Assembly: GCA_011316305.1 (NCBI GenBank) | Contig: SAUG01000069.1 | Span: 1-64,000 of the forward strand | Direction of reading: 5' to 3' | Origin: Rusavskia elegans | Lineage: Eukaryota > Ascomycota > Lecanoromycetes > Teloschistales > Teloschistaceae | Length of the DNA: 64,000 nucleotides | Shown here: piece after piece, positions 35,781 through 48,574 of the stretch | Numbering within the stretch: the first letter of the stretch is position 1 | Layout of the letters: every line of letters starts with the position of its first letter | Program-made: the position numbers and the translations under genes | Notes under the pieces: generated by a model | Database searches by the model: none | Told to the model about the DNA's origin: nothing | What the model saw: only the letters and a program-made list of their open reading frames with translations

Positions 35781-36507
35781 GTTGTGTAGATTCCGAGAAA
35801 AGGATAAGCAAAAGCAGATGGAGAAGCAGGTTGAAAGGAATGTTCAATGTCGAAGAAGGGGAATCGTGGTCGGCTGAAGACGTTCGAAGCTGGGGAATCA
35901 ATAGAGTAGAGGCCGAGTAGTGGCGGCGACAGGTAGCCGAGGCTCTTTTGGGCCAATAGCAAGGCGGATCGATTTCCTTAGTCATGAAGCTTTCACATGT
36001 CGAATTCTGGACATCGTCATGCGTTTCTTTTCTTATTATGACCTGCGTACCGCTTACGATGGTCTAGATGAATACCAAGTCTGGCTCCCTACCTAGTTCA
36101 TCTGAAATTGTCACTGCCAGGATTGACCAGCTGATATACTATCATTCCCAACATCAATTCAACTTCTCGGTAGCATGTGAAATCTTCAGCGATACCGATT
36201 ATGCAACCGTTCCGAGCCAAAGATTACCTGCATGACCGTTTAGTACCGTTGGGGATGTCGCGCTGTGCCCGTGAGAACTAATATACACTTGGCCCCTTTT
36301 TGCCGCCTTGAACACATATCCGCTGAGAACCCCGATTTATTCATCCAAGAGATGCCAGCCGAAATAGTGAGAAATCCAGACACGCTCATTACCCAACTTG
36401 CTTTGCTCCTGTGAACATCCCCAATTTTTGGATTGTTTGCCGTGACTGTACCAGACGACCCACCGCCCATACAAATCTTACAAACCGAGTACATGTAGCA
36501 ATTATCC
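35781..36507. other. Intergenic region between two minus-strand genes
   Basis: About 730 bp holding the presumed promoter of the fumarate reductase gene and the 3' flank of the Sel1-repeat gene. Short ORFs on both strands lack family similarity and were not called. No regulatory motif could be supported. Confidence 0.5.
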
Positions 36508-38773
36508 TCAGAACAGCCCCCATCGCTTTCCTTTACTTCTTTCATCCTGCTCCCTGGCCGGCTTCGGATTCGGACATCTTTCTGGCAATGCGTGCTTTGC
36601 TGCTGGTGTTGCCGCTGCTCCCGAAGCCGCCGCTCGGATTGCTGCAATGCGGTGTTTGGCTCGATCATCCCCCTGATCCGCTGCTCGTACATACCACACG
36701 TTGGCTTCCAGTGGGTCTCGGCGGCAGCCGATGCCCATCTCAGTGAAGTAGCCAACCGCATATTCAGCTTTGGGGAGACCTGTCAATATGTCAGAGCTTT
36801 CCTACATGAACAAATCAAATCAACATACCAGTTTCCGCAGCCTTCTTGGCCCATTCGTATGCTTCGTTCTCGTCTTTCTCAAGAACGAGAGCTGCACCGA
36901 CCATGTACCAAGCACAAAGCGCCATCATGGCTAACGGATGCCCTTTTTGTGCGGCTCCAGTATAGAAATGTACGCTCAACGCCGGATCACGCGGACATCT
37001 TAGCTTGCCGTGCTCGTACGCATCACCAAGCCGGTAGTTGGCCTCCATATGGCCCAGATCGGCGGATTGAGTGAACAGTTGCGCCGCATATGATTCATCC
37101 AAGAAGATGTCGTCGCCGTAGCCCGTTTCGTGCAGTAGTCCCAGCTCGTACGGTGCGTTGTTGTACTGGAAATCGGCTGACTCTGCTGCCCGCTTCAACC
37201 ACTTGATCCCTTCCTTGTATCGAATACCCAGACCCAGATCACCCACCAAGCATGCTTTGCCCAACCTTGATCCAGCGCCAGGATGATTTTTGCTAGCTGA
37301 TTGGCGGTAGAATTGAGCCGCTTTCGGAGGATCTTTTCGCGTGCCCCAGCCAAATTCATAGCAAAGAGCTGCTCGGAATCCAGCCTCGGCATGTCCATGC
37401 TTACTTGCTGCAACGAAGAGGGAAAAGGCTCGGTCATAGTCCTCCTTGCCTTTGCTGAAAAGGCCAGATGCGTAGCCATCAGCAAGATAGTATTGCGCAA
37501 AAGGGTAACTCCGGTCCGAAAGCTTTTGCAGGATATGTCGAGCTTCGCGAAGTAACTCTGCTCTTGATTCAATAGACGTTGTCGAATCTGTACGTGGACC
37601 GTCCAGCCCTTCTTGCTCGCTGGTCGAGGCCTCCTGCGCAGTTTGAATCATGAAAATGGCAAACTCATACTGTATGGTGGGGTCATTGGTTTTCTTGACA
37701 TTCGCTCGGTACATGTCCAGAGTCTGCTTCGTGCTGAGTAATGAAGCGTTGTTGCCGACTGATTTCTGGAGATGAGCATTGTCGATGTTTGTCGCAGCAG
37801 GCGGAGGTTGAGGGTATGGAACATTTAGGAGATCTATGTACGAGATAGGTCGACTGTCTGGGGTATTGGCCGAACTGGCGGGGGAGTGACGCCCAAGGTG
37901 GTTGGGTGATCGCTGGGGTGAGCGGTTCCTGGCAGCCAGATCAGAGCTCAAAGAATAGGTCGAGGTTGGTCGGGGGAGCTCATGGACTTGTGACGGAGCA
38001 AGATGCGTACTGAGCCCATTTGCAACCGTCAAGAGCTGAGATGATCCGGATGACCTGGTCTTCAGGTTTGGTCTTTGTGCAGGCTGTGGGTTGAGTCTCA
38101 TGCCAGTATTTTCATCGAAGCGGTTGTGATGATATTGGAATGGATGGTTTAGTTCGACCAGCTGGGGTTCCCCATGGTTGCTGCTACCAGAGGTTTCTCT
38201 TGAATGCGATACGATCCTTGCACTTGATGATCCGCTCACATTGCGGCTTCCTACATCCGAGATCACTCCAAACTGGGCCTCTTGCAAGGCGCCAGGCGAC
38301 TTCTCGGCATCGGGCCTTTGTCGATAGGGTATTGTCTGAGTAGCCGGCAGCGCTTCTGCAAGCCTCAAAGTTGGTTGTTGGCCTGGATATGGCGGTGTTT
38401 CTGAGTCTAGTTGCCAGTTCCCTGAACCGTCGGTTTCTCTTGAGACTTTCCGCAGATGTGAGTCGTCTCCTACCTCGAATGATGCAGCAGGCGAAGCGGG
38501 ACGCCATTGCGCAACGTTCCGCAGAGGGCTGTTGGAGGTTGGTGATTGGGAAAGTCCTTCTGGACGGTCCGCAAATAGAGGAGGGATGGGGGGTAATGGG
38601 TGGGTTTCGTCCGACAAGGGGCGGCGGTTCGAGAGGTTTTCATAAGACGGAGCGCTGGAAAGCGAGGTAAAGGAAGAGTCCTGTCCAGGGTCCGGCCTCA
38701 TTCGGTACGCTTGAGGGGATCTGATGGACGGAATGGTGGACTTCGTCGATGACGAGCCATGGTCTTCGCTCAT
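36508..38773 (-). CDS. Sel1-repeat protein, Skt5/Chs4 chitin synthase activator type
   Basis: Skt5/Chs4-family proteins bind and activate Chs3-type chitin synthases at the plasma membrane. Two exons, 38773-36829 and 36779-36508, joined by a 49-bp intron, give 738 aa. Residues 1 to about 340 are Ser/Pro-rich and disordered. A TLDMYRANVKKTNDPTIQYE segment opens the conserved half, followed by tandem Sel1 repeats at about 410-700 (for example YYLADGYASGL, ALCYEFGWGTRKDPPKAAQF, AEYAVGYFTEMGIGCRRDPL). The protein ends KGKRWGLF with no CaaX box, unlike yeast Skt5, so it may be one of the non-prenylated paralogues. It is divergently oriented to a class IV chitin synthase 1.57 kb away, which supports the role. 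The exact orthologue cannot be fixed without a tree. Confidence 0.82.
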
Positions 38774-40343
38774 ATCGTGAAATACGTTTCTTTAAGATTG
38801 GCCCATTTGATACACCGGGATCTCGTGTGTCCACAGGGAGCGAGTCCCCTTCCCGTACCGCAAAGGCGTCCAAGAACGACGCTTTGCCTCCTCCTCCTCC
38901 TCAGTCCAGGCGCTGCCTAATCACTGCTCTTTATGCTTGTGCTTTTACTTGAGGGAATGACTGGAGGCTGGACCAGGAGGGTATGAGGGAAGGATTTGAC
39001 CGCCGTGGGACGCGGATAGAAACAGGGCTCAAGTACAAGTGTACTGGTAATTTGGTCTTGGTAGATGTCGTACACAGAGCTTGTACTCTAATATTTGACG
39101 GTCGGATGTGAACAGTTGTCGACTGATGGCCTGTTTAGGAGAGCAGGCGATTTGGTGTCGTACACAAGGCGGCAAGTCGGCCTCCTCCCTCCCGAATAGA
39201 TATAGTAGGAGCGGTTTGGCAGGTGATCTGAAAAAGGATAGAAGTGTCTAGGTGCATAGGGGAGGCTTACGTTGACATCGTATTTGGTAGAGGTGGAGAG
39301 ACAAGCTCCGTGGCATTTGAGAGCCTTCGAGCCTTCGGACGAACCATTCCGCTCCTAGCGAAATCGACACCACGATTGATCCCTCAGGGTCCCTTGAAGC
39401 TTGGATCCATAACATGGACAACGGAGTCATCATGAATCACTCAGGTAGTCAAGCTTATCGCTAGACATGCCAACCTACTTGGTATACAATTGAATAATAA
39501 TCATTGCAGTACTACTGGGACCGCGTCGTGTTGCCTCGTGTCAGGATTAACGCCCCCCACGCAGAGACTGTTGTTTGAGAGACCCGTAGCCGCTCCACTG
39601 GTGAGCAAGAAAGAAGCGGAGTCTTCGACAGTTGACATATCAAGTCTATGGCACCGTTACTGAACAGCATCTGCCGGTGGATACGCAGATTGGTACCCAG
39701 ACCATTTTTGACACCATCATAAAGTTTTCGTCCGACCTAGAGTAGACTTGTCGAAGTGACGATTATTGCCATGGGAACCCGAGGAGACGAAAGCCCCACT
39801 GCAGGCCCCCAGCTAGGCCCAAAATGGGGTTGCGGCGGCCTCGTGTGAGATGCATGCCCAAATATAGACTTTCGTGGGTCGCTCCCTTGCTGCAGCTTGC
39901 TTCGATTCTACTCGGTAAAAATCCTTGACAATTGTCTCCTACAACATCGACACCTTAGACGAGCTCATCAGCACATTCAGATCCTATCATTCGTTCATCT
40001 TCACTCGTTCATAATATTCACCTCTCGGCCTCCGAAGTCATCCTCTCGAATCTTGCCGCTCGTTTCCATTCGTTGTTTACCTGGAACTACAGGATTGATA
40101 TCCTTTAAACCAGTTGCCTGACTGCCCTTAGCTTGTTGGCTTGACGACTGTAAAATGCGGCCTTCTTGCTGATTCCCAGATCTCTGGAGCGCCTTTAAAT
40201 CGGGCCCAGGTGGAGGTGAAAGCTCTCAAGAGCCTGCGTTGTTCTCTTTCACGTCTCCTTCCCCTCTGAAGTTAAGAAATACTTCGCCGTTAGTTGATGT
40301 TTCAGCTTGATCACTGGAATGCTACTAATGCCACTCCCAGAAA
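38774..40343. promoter_or_regulatory. Divergent intergenic region of the Skt5-like and chitin synthase genes
   Basis: About 1.57 kb between two divergent start codons, so it should contain both promoters. It includes CTC/CCT runs near 38885-38905 and pyrimidine-rich stretches near 39960-40060 typical of fungal 5' UTRs. No ORF here has recognisable similarity. No specific binding site is claimed. Confidence 0.55.
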
Positions 40344-43300
40344 ATGTCTTACCCACAACGACCACCCGAATCGCCTCCTAAGAGGGCACATCGATCTCCC
40401 TATCGAGACTCTCCTTCCCGACGTTCCCGACCGCAAGACGTCGAGACTGGTCCATACTACGAGTCTCCGCGAACACCTACACGAAGACCTCGACAGCAAG
40501 CCCATCTGCGCGCTGACAGTCCACCGAGAAGTCCAGTCGGAGAGCGCGATACCATGATGGCATCACAGGGAGGAGCTGTACATGAGCTTGGACGGAAACG
40601 AAGCTTGATTCGGCCTGAAAGAAATCACATCGACCGAGATCACCCTCAGTATCGTTATCGCCAAGCTGCGCAGAAGATGGATGTTCAGCCATCCAGCACG
40701 GGGAACGATCCCATCCTGGAGGATCTTAGTGATGATAATGGACACATGTCAGATAGACTAGATACGAGGCACCTCTCGCGGCCAAAACAGACTGGTCCAG
40801 GCGGAATGGCTTACTCCGATTCTTCCCTTTCCCAAGGGCGTTCGCGCGATAGCCCTCCTGTTGTTGTAGGAAACGGCAATATCCGAGTGCCGCAGAAGCT
40901 GGAGCGAAAAAAGACAAGTAAGCTGACGGCAGAGGAAATCCGGCAAAAGAAGCAGATGGATGCTGTCAAGCCACCGAGTCTGTGGAACGTATACTGCGCC
41001 ATTGTCACGTTCTGGTGTCCGGGGTTCATCTTGTCCTGCGTTGGCAAACCAGCCAAAGCTCAGCAACGAGCTTGGAGGGAAAAGATGGGTCTGATCAGCA
41101 TCATCTTGCTGATCGCGGCTTTTGTTGGATTTCTTACCTTCGGTTTCACTCAGGCCGTATGTGGTCAGCCAGGGCTTCGACTGAAGGTCAATCACGTCGA
41201 TCAAGGCTATATGATCTTCCATGGACGCGCATATGACCTCTCGAAATCAAAGCATCCAGAAGCTTACCCCAATATACAAGAAGACCAGAATATCCTCTGG
41301 GACATGGGTGAGAAGTTTGGAGGGAGAGACGGAAGCTTCATGTTCCAAAACGTTAATGGTGCCTGCAAAGGCCAAATCACACTCGCCCCGGGTTCTGATG
41401 TTCCAACCAACGCGAACAATGACCTCGCCTGGTATTTTCCGTGCAACGCATTCAACCAAGATGGTAGCAGTTCTCCAAACATGTCATCACCACACTACTT
41501 TGGTTATGCTTGCCATACAAGCGGTCTCAGCAGGCAGGCCTTCTACTCCCTGGGCAGTTCTGGCGACGTCTACTTTACTTGGGACGACATCAAGAACTCT
41601 TCTCGAAATCTGATGGTGTACTCTGGCAACGTCTTGGACCTGAACCTCCTGAACTGGTTCAACAAGTCGCAAGTATCATATCCCAGCCGATTCGACGAGT
41701 TGAAGGACAATAAAGCCGCAAGAGGAGCTGATGTCACGCACGCTTTCCAAGGAAGCGACGATAAGCGTGTTGGAGAGTGCCTATCAGAAATCATTCGAGT
41801 CGGTTCTATCGATACCGAGACAGTGGGATGTATAGCGTCGAAAGTGGTGCTTTACGTCTCCCTGATCTTCATCCTCTCCGTCGTCCTGATCAAATTCCTT
41901 CTCGCCCTGAGTTTCCAGTGGTTCTTCAGTCGACGATTCGCCGCTGCGAAGACGGGAATGGGAGGCGATTCGAAAAAGCGCAAGCAGCAGATTGAGGAGT
42001 GGAGCAACGACATCTACCGAGCTCCACCAAGAATGAATGACTCTGCAGTTGGTCTATCTGAGAAATCTAGCAAACGATCGAGTGCATTCCTGCCGACTAC
42101 TTCAAGATTTACCAGCCCATACGCGACAGATCGACCTTCAGCGAAGAACCGACCAGCGCCGAAAACTATGTCAACTCAGGCATCAACGGCAGGGCTACTA
42201 CGACCAACGTCGATGTATAAACAAGCTGATGCCAGCGAGTTGACCCTTCCAAGCTTTGATCCGTCGTACAGACATAGCATGGCTGGCAGTCGGTCTAGCC
42301 TGTTGATGTCAGCTCAAGACAAAAGATTCTCCAGTACAATGGCAGAGGTGGAGGGTGCTGGTCCGGCGGGATTCATCCACGAGGCCGTCGTGCCTCAGCC
42401 ACCGCCAGAATGGGAGCCGTTCGGCTATCCTCTTGCGCACGCCATATGTCTTGTGACCGCCTACTCTGAAGGCGAAGAGGGTCTACGCACAACGCTTGAC
42501 TCAATCGCGACCACCGAATACCCGAACAGTCACAAAGTCATACTCGTAGTCTGCGACGGTATGATCAAGGGACAAGGAGAAGACTTGACGACGCCGGAGA
42601 TTGCTCTTGGAATGATGCATGATCATGCTGTCTTGCCCGACGAGGTCCAGGCATTTTCGTATGTCGCCGTCGCCAGCGGATCGAAACGGCACAACATGGC
42701 GAAAGTCTACTCGGGATTTTACGATTACGGAGAGAACTCTGCCATCGCTTCCGACCGACAGCAGCGAGTGCCGATGATGGTCGTGGTCAAATGTGGCACC
42801 CCGGATGAAGCCACCGCGCGCAAACCCGGCAACCGTGGGAAGCGAGACAGCCAAATCATCCTCATGTCTTTCTTGCAAAAGGTCATGTTTGACGAGCGAA
42901 TGACGGAGCTGGAATTCGAGATGTTCAACGGTCTTTGGCGAGTCACCGGCATCTCGCCCGATTTCCACGAAATCGTGCTCATGGTGGATGCGGACACCAA
43001 GGTCTTCCCCGACAGTATCTCCCACATGATCTCGGCCATGGTGAAGGACCCAGAGATCATGGGATTGTGTGGCGAGACCAAGATTGCGAACAAGCGGACC
43101 AGCTGGGTTGCGATGATCCAAGTGTTCGAGTACTTCATATCTCATCACCTTTCCAAGTCATTCGAATCCGTCTTTGGCGGTGTGACTTGTCTCCCCGGAT
43201 GCTTTTGCATGTACCGCATCAAGGCTCCGAAAGGTGGTCAGAATTACTGGGTTCCAATCTTGGCCAATCCAGACGTTGTGGAGCACTACTCGGAGAACGT

Positions 43301-44096
43301 GGTGGACACGCTGCACAAGAAGAATCTCCTGCTACTGGGCGAGGACCGATACCTTTCCACGTTGATGCTGAAGACGTTCCCCAAGCGCAAACAAGTCTTT
43401 GTGCCTCAGGCGGTTTGCAAGACCACGGTGCCCGAGGAGTTCTCGGTTCTACTGTCGCAACGACGGCGATGGATCAACAGCACGGTGCACAACCTGATGG
43501 AACTGGTGCTTGTTCGCGACCTATGCGGCACCTTCTGCTTCAGCATGCAGTTTGTTGTGTTCATCGAGCTTGTAGGGACATTGGTGCTCCCGGCCGCCAT
43601 CACCTTCACGTTCTATCTCATTGTCATCTCGATCGTGAAGAAACCGGTCCCGGTGATACCGCTGATTCTTCTCGCGCTCATCCTTGGACTTCCGGCGGTG
43701 CTCATCGTATTGACAGCACATCGATGGTCGTACGTGCTGTGGATGCTGATCTATCTTCTCTCCCTTCCGATCTGGAACTTCGTCCTGCCTGCATACGCGT
43801 ATTGGAAGTTTGATGACTTCAGCTGGGGCGACACGCGGAAAACGGCGGGCGAGAAGACGAAGAAGGCTGGGATTGAATATGAAGGGGAGTTTGACAGCAG
43901 CAAGATCACGATGAAACGATGGGGAGACTTTGAGAAAGGTAAGGCATCCAATGCCCAAGGCAGAGTGGGACACGTACTAAGACCACTTGCAGAACGACGT
44001 CTCAAAGCCTCGACCGTGGGATGGTCGCAACCACCCACGACCCCTGGTGGCTCGCAACTGCCACACCAAGGATATGAGGGCGACTCGGACATGTAG
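40344..44096 (+). CDS. Class IV (Chs3-type) chitin synthase
   Basis: An integral-membrane family 2 glycosyltransferase polymerising UDP-GlcNAc into cell-wall chitin. Residues 1 to about 210 are basic and disordered. Two membrane segments follow (about 211-235 and 247-273), then a cytochrome b5-like region ([19 protein letters not shown], about 280-300) characteristic of this class, and another membrane segment near 502-528. The catalytic core carries [19 protein letters not shown] near 702, [10 protein letters not shown] near 882, [10 protein letters not shown] near 1000 and [12 protein letters not shown] near 1039, followed by C-terminal membrane segments. The frame is open throughout, but 43939-43992 is best read as a 54-bp in-frame intron (GTAAGG, TACTAAG branch, TTGCAG). 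Splicing gives 1232 aa and the conserved end [12 protein letters not shown]; unspliced it is 1250 aa. Confidence 0.95.
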   Translation: MSYPQRPPESPPKRAHRSPYRDSPSRRSRPQDVETGPYYESPRTPTRRPRQQAHLRADSPPRSPVGERDTMMASQGGAVHELGRKRSLIRPERNHIDRDHPQYRYRQAAQKMDVQPSSTGNDPILEDLSDDNGHMSDRLDTRHLSRPKQTGPGGMAYSDSSLSQGRSRDSPPVVVGNGNIRVPQKLERKKTSKLTAEEIRQKKQMDAVKPPSLWNVYCAIVTFWCPGFILSCVGKPAKAQQRAWREKMGLISIILLIAAFVGFLTFGFTQAVCGQPGLRLKVNHVDQGYMIFHGRAYDLSKSKHPEAYPNIQEDQNILWDMGEKFGGRDGSFMFQNVNGACKGQITLAPGSDVPTNANNDLAWYFPCNAFNQDGSSSPNMSSPHYFGYACHTSGLSRQAFYSLGSSGDVYFTWDDIKNSSRNLMVYSGNVLDLNLLNWFNKSQVSYPSRFDELKDNKAARGADVTHAFQGSDDKRVGECLSEIIRVGSIDTETVGCIASKVVLYVSLIFILSVVLIKFLLALSFQWFFSRRFAAAKTGMGGDSKKRKQQIEEWSNDIYRAPPRMNDSAVGLSEKSSKRSSAFLPTTSRFTSPYATDRPSAKNRPAPKTMSTQASTAGLLRPTSMYKQADASELTLPSFDPSYRHSMAGSRSSLLMSAQDKRFSSTMAEVEGAGPAGFIHEAVVPQPPPEWEPFGYPLAHAICLVTAYSEGEEGLRTTLDSIATTEYPNSHKVILVVCDGMIKGQGEDLTTPEIALGMMHDHAVLPDEVQAFSYVAVASGSKRHNMAKVYSGFYDYGENSAIASDRQQRVPMMVVVKCGTPDEATARKPGNRGKRDSQIILMSFLQKVMFDERMTELEFEMFNGLWRVTGISPDFHEIVLMVDADTKVFPDSISHMISAMVKDPEIMGLCGETKIANKRTSWVAMIQVFEYFISHHLSKSFESVFGGVTCLPGCFCMYRIKAPKGGQNYWVPILANPDVVEHYSENVVDTLHKKNLLLLGEDRYLSTLMLKTFPKRKQVFVPQAVCKTTVPEEFSVLLSQRRRWINSTVHNLMELVLVRDLCGTFCFSMQFVVFIELVGTLVLPAAITFTFYLIVISIVKKPVPVIPLILLALILGLPAVLIVLTAHRWSYVLWMLIYLLSLPIWNFVLPAYAYWKFDDFSWGDTRKTAGEKTKKAGIEYEGEFDSSKITMKRWGDFEKGKASNAQGRVGHVLRPLAERRLKASTVGWSQPPTTPGGSQLPHQGYEGDSDM

Positions 44097-45459
44097 ATGC
44101 GTATATCACTTTTTTACATCAGGTGCATAATGGACTGGGACGGCCGAGGGAAGCCCCGATGCTGTACATACGTTCTCTTTCTACCCCTATACAGTACATA
44201 CGTTCTTTTTCCGTTGTACGTGCATCAGAGACTTTGGGATGTGATCGGCTTTGGGTGCCGACTCGGGTTCGCTGTCAAGCTTCATCAAAGGGGTAATTCT
44301 CATGGAAGTGTACCATCTCAACGTCAGTCGGATGTGACATTGGGATGCCACAAGAACGCTCGGATGTTCCACGCCGGATGTAGGCCAACCTCTCCGAAGA
44401 ACCATAAGGGGGCCGCATATGAAAATACATCATGCAGCGCTGACAAGCCCTGTTCAGCACAAGTGGTGGTGCTGCAGAGAGCGCAGGAGGCAGGACCAAG
44501 CCCCTGAACGCAGCCCCCACTTGAAGCGCGACGTCCCTTTCGGGAGGTCGTTGAACTGCGGGGTTGAGACTCGGCCAGAACAATACCTAATTTAAAGCGA
44601 ATTCAAGTGAGGTGAAAAGTGACATGTCATTTCTTGACTGTTACCCTCCACAACCAACTGTCTTACACGTACCTAAACGAACAGCTGCCTGCCTCAGCCT
44701 CAGCCTCAGTCTTCAACCCCAATCCCGAGCTGACAGCTGCACTCATCATTCGCGGTCAGCGGAAACATCCCCCCACCGGTCCACACTTCATCACCCACGT
44801 TCGAGTCTGGTTGCTGATAGCTCATTTCTCTCCATTCAGTCCTCTCCAGCCATTCCAATTCTGCGTCCTCTCGGATACTCCCACACACATAGCGTCCTGC
44901 CGGCTCACTTCCGCCCATCCCCCTCTCTGTACAAACGGTTTCCTGCATTGGTCGATCCTGCAACAACGCTCTTGATTCCTTTCAACCACGGCTCATCAGA
45001 TCTACAACTGCCTCCAGTCGATACCCGCCCGACGATTTGCTTTCCCCGCGTCCTGTACCTATCATCTCCACGCACGGTCCTCGTCACATAGCACCAAGAA
45101 TCCATCGACGCCTACAGCAACACGCACCCGGAAGAAGACGAGGTGGGTCATCCAAGAGCAGAGACTTCACGACTACACCTCCGTGTGAGTCGTTAGAATA
45201 CCGTACGGTGACGCTGCATACAACCAAGTGCGTCACAATCTTACCCATGCCTGTCGATTCTCAGCCGTCGATCGAACCAGCTCCAGTAGGTGGATAAAGT
45301 CCCGAGTCTCAGACCAATCCACCTACGTCGTACATACCTCGCCTAAACCATCAGAGCACATTCGCTACCGCAACCCCAGTCGGGCTTTCAGAACAACCCA
45401 CCTTGGCTTAGCGAGCCCTTGCTGCTGCATTGCTCGTGCAGGGTTTTTGGCAGCTAAGC
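44097..45459. other. Intergenic region, chitin synthase 3' flank and WD40 gene 5' flank
   Basis: About 1.36 kb. The right half (44,640-45,450) is pyrimidine-rich like a long fungal 5' UTR, and a possible UTR splice acceptor (TTTTGGCAG) lies just before the WD40 start codon. ORFs here show no similarity I recognise. Confidence 0.5.
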
Positions 45460-47961
45460 ATGAACCAAGACATACCGTTCGAGGAATATATGCCGGGGGG
45501 CTCCTCGCAGCCAACTTCCCTAAATCCACAAGGTCCATCCCCTTCTGCGTTCAAGACCTCCATTTCCGAGCCAGACTCCAGCTGTCACCATCGCTCCGCT
45601 ACGATATCATCATGTCCAGACTCACCATTATCAACTTCGAGTAACAGTGAACCGCACGACCCACCAGAAGAGATCTCGACCTTTGAGCAGGAGGTGATTG
45701 ACCTTTACAAGATGGCGAGGCTTGACGACGGTTCAGGTCTTGAGTCGGAATGTGGTGATGAATACGACGGTGGTGTCTCCTTGGCCGGTCATGAGGATAC
45801 AATGGACGTGGATGGAACTGCTACTGATCGCGAATATCCCGAAAAAGCCCCTGGCCAGGGCTTCTCGGCCCCTTCAGGGATCACGCCGGCGACTGCGTGA
45901 GTCTTCACCCTCGAGTCAGATAATTGTCTTAACACAAGAAACAGTACCCCTCCTGACGCATACCCCTCGTCTATTGCTCAGGGCATCGAGCCCGATTTCG
46001 AAGGTAGCGAGGAGATTTCCAATGGAGACGTTTTCTCACAATCTGTCACATCCAACACACTCGGAGGCCTAAACCAGCAAACATCAGAATCCAGTATGCA
46101 GACTCCAATAATACAGGATCCCAGTGCAAGCCACAATATGTCTTTCTCCTACCCTGGGCTTACATCTGGTTCTTCGCTCGACCCATCTCAAGCTGCCGAC
46201 TGGCTTTTTGGCCCTGAGGCACATCTTGGCATATATACCCCCTTTCCAGATCAAGACAGCTCTGCCAATCTCGACCAGCCAGTGCCGAGTACTATCTCGT
46301 CATTCAGTGATGAGGTCTTTCAAGGTGCCAATGCATTGATGACTCAACATTTGGAACAGCCATACCCTCAAATATATGCTTGGCACACCGATGCTCTGGA
46401 TGTACCTCATCACTATTACGACGAGCAGAAAAACATGTCCCTTGTTGATTGCCTGGAATACTGCACTCGCGGTCGTGCAGCACAAGATGCAAATCCACAA
46501 ACCGTTGGTTTAGTAGGTTCGTTCCCGCGCATCACCGACCAAGACATCGAGTGGGGCAGGAGGAAGAGAAAGGGAGAATCTGTCGCCAATGCGGACGTTG
46601 CATCCGGGAGGTACGATTTTCAAGGTATTGACTGGAAAGCTTTCGGTACGACTCGAGCTACCATTCGCCGCATGCGAAGGAGAACCTATCTCAACCATAC
46701 GAACCTGCTCAGATCATGTTCGGAGAATCGAATATTTAATGGATGGCCCATGTTTGCCTCGGCGCAGGACATGGAGCTTGACGCCAGAGACAACCCGAAC
46801 CCCATTACCACTCGTGAAAAGTACTTCTACTTCTCCCGGATGAACCTACAGCACCAGATCTGCATACCACACTTCCAACTTCGGCATACCATCTCCGCAA
46901 GCTCAAAGAACGCAGTCTTCTTTCCAACCGTCACCAAGGACGAAGGCGGCCTAGAGACGATGGGCTCTCAAATCACCAACCTCAATCCTGAGGTTGAAAA
47001 AGACAGCTACGTAGTTGACTCTGCTCGAGTTGATCCTGATCTGAACACCCCGGAGATGAACAAGATATACGCTCTATCGGCCAAGAACGACGTTCTTGTC
47101 GCTGGCGGTCTGGCAGGCGAATACGCCTACAAATCTCTCTCCTCTGGTCCCTCCGCCCCATTCACATCCGGAATGATCACCCATTCAGAGCTCTCCAGCA
47201 CAAATCATGTACACACTTATCTCTCTCGCCAGTCAGGCCTACCTCAAGCCGTCTTCTCCTCCAACGACAGCCACATCCACACGTTGGATCTCACAACGAA
47301 CAAGTTCATCTCCCGCCACGACCATGTCAAATACGTCAACTGCTCCGCCACCAGTCCAGACACCCGTCTCCGCGTCCTGGTCCGCGACGCCGTTCATCCT
47401 CTCATCGTAGAAGCCGACACAGGCAAACGCATCGGCAAATTAAAGGGCCACAAAGATTTCGGATTTGCGTGCGACTGGTCGGCTGATGGTAGATATATCG
47501 CCACGGGCGCACAAGACGGTCTCGTCCAGATCTTCGATATGCGAAAATGTGGGTGGCGGGCAGGACCCGTACAGACTCTGCTCGCCGAAATCGGCGGGGT
47601 ACGCTCTTTGGTATTTTCACCCGCGGGCAGCAGTGGAAAACCAGTCCTCCTGATGGCGGAAAGCGCGGATTTTCTGCACATTGTCGACGCATCTGATGGC
47701 ATGTTTGCGAAGAAGCAGACGGTGGATTTCTTCGGGGAGATCGCGGGGGTGACGTTTGAGGATAGTGGGAGTAGGTTTTGGGTCGGTGTGGGCGATCCGG
47801 ATTTTGGAGGGCTGATGGAATTTGAGAGGGAGAAGGGGGCCAAATTTGGGCCGGTCGGTGGTGGAAGGGGGAAGCGGAATGGGACGATAGAGGAAGACGA
47901 GAGAGCAGAGGCGGATAGTGGGGAGCAGAAAAGAAGGAGGAGGAAGATGGTGATTTCGTAA
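45460..47961 (+). CDS. WD40-repeat protein of unknown function
   Basis: Two exons, 45460-45896 and 45945-47961, joined by a 48-bp intron, give 817 aa. The start MNQDIPFEEYMPGG is the first ATG of the open frame. Residues 1 to about 350 are Ser/Asp/Glu-rich and poorly conserved-looking. The C-terminal half holds WD40-like units: NDVLVAGGLAGEYAYKS near 545, and KGHKDFGFACDWSADGRYIA with GAQDGLVQIFDMR near 646-680. VRSLVFSPAG and a VGVGDPDFGGLMEF segment follow. The tail is basic (KRRRRK) and could be a nuclear signal. It resembles conserved fungal WD40 proteins without an assigned function; I do not claim a pathway. Confidence 0.8.
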
Positions 47962-48574
47962 GGGCGATTGGGTTTGATATTGGGAAAAGGGACGATGGCA
48001 TGATAATATGATGGGATGCAGGCGTACTCGTCCTGGGAACTCTGGAAGAGATGGATGGTCATGGTACGAGATATATACGCATGATGAATTCCTACTTGAT
48101 TGATGCTCCCCTCTATCGTTGCCGATTCGGCATATATTCTATTATGTGCATCTCTTGGGCACCTGATAATGCCACTCGAACCCTAATGGATTGTGTGTGA
48201 CCGAGACGGTGGGAGGTGTTGTAGCTTGTTGGTATCATGCTCATTCGGATGAATTGGCAGACTTGCGTCGTTTTGTGTTAAATGAGGGATCAATTTTGGT
48301 GGGAGGGATCAAGCGGGTTTGTGTGTATCTTAAGGGGTAAATAGGGGGTGGTGGTCGATATCAGATCTTGCAGCAATGTTGTTCACGGATCGCGAACCCG
48401 GATGTAACTTTTCATCATCATCAATGCTCTTCGTTGACTTCAGGCTGTATACACTTGTGCAGATTTACTATACTCTCTCCCTCTTCTTCTTCCCCCTTTC
48501 CCCTTCTCCCATCTTCCTTTTTCCACCCCATCTTCACTTTCACTCGCCCAGCCACCTCCAAACAACACAGGATA
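47962..48574. other. Convergent intergenic region
   Basis: About 610 bp between the stop codons of the WD40 gene and the glycine-rich protein gene. It contains a CTTCTTCC-type pyrimidine run near 48480-48530. No gene is supported. Confidence 0.5.

Noticed and set aside
42501..43148. 215-aa antisense ORF and other long frames within the chitin synthase gene
   Set aside because: They overlap the conserved catalytic core of the chitin synthase on another frame; a shadow of codon bias.
44097..44583. ORFs of 136 and 102 aa downstream of the chitin synthase
   Set aside because: They overlap on both strands, show no similarity and lie in the 3' flank.
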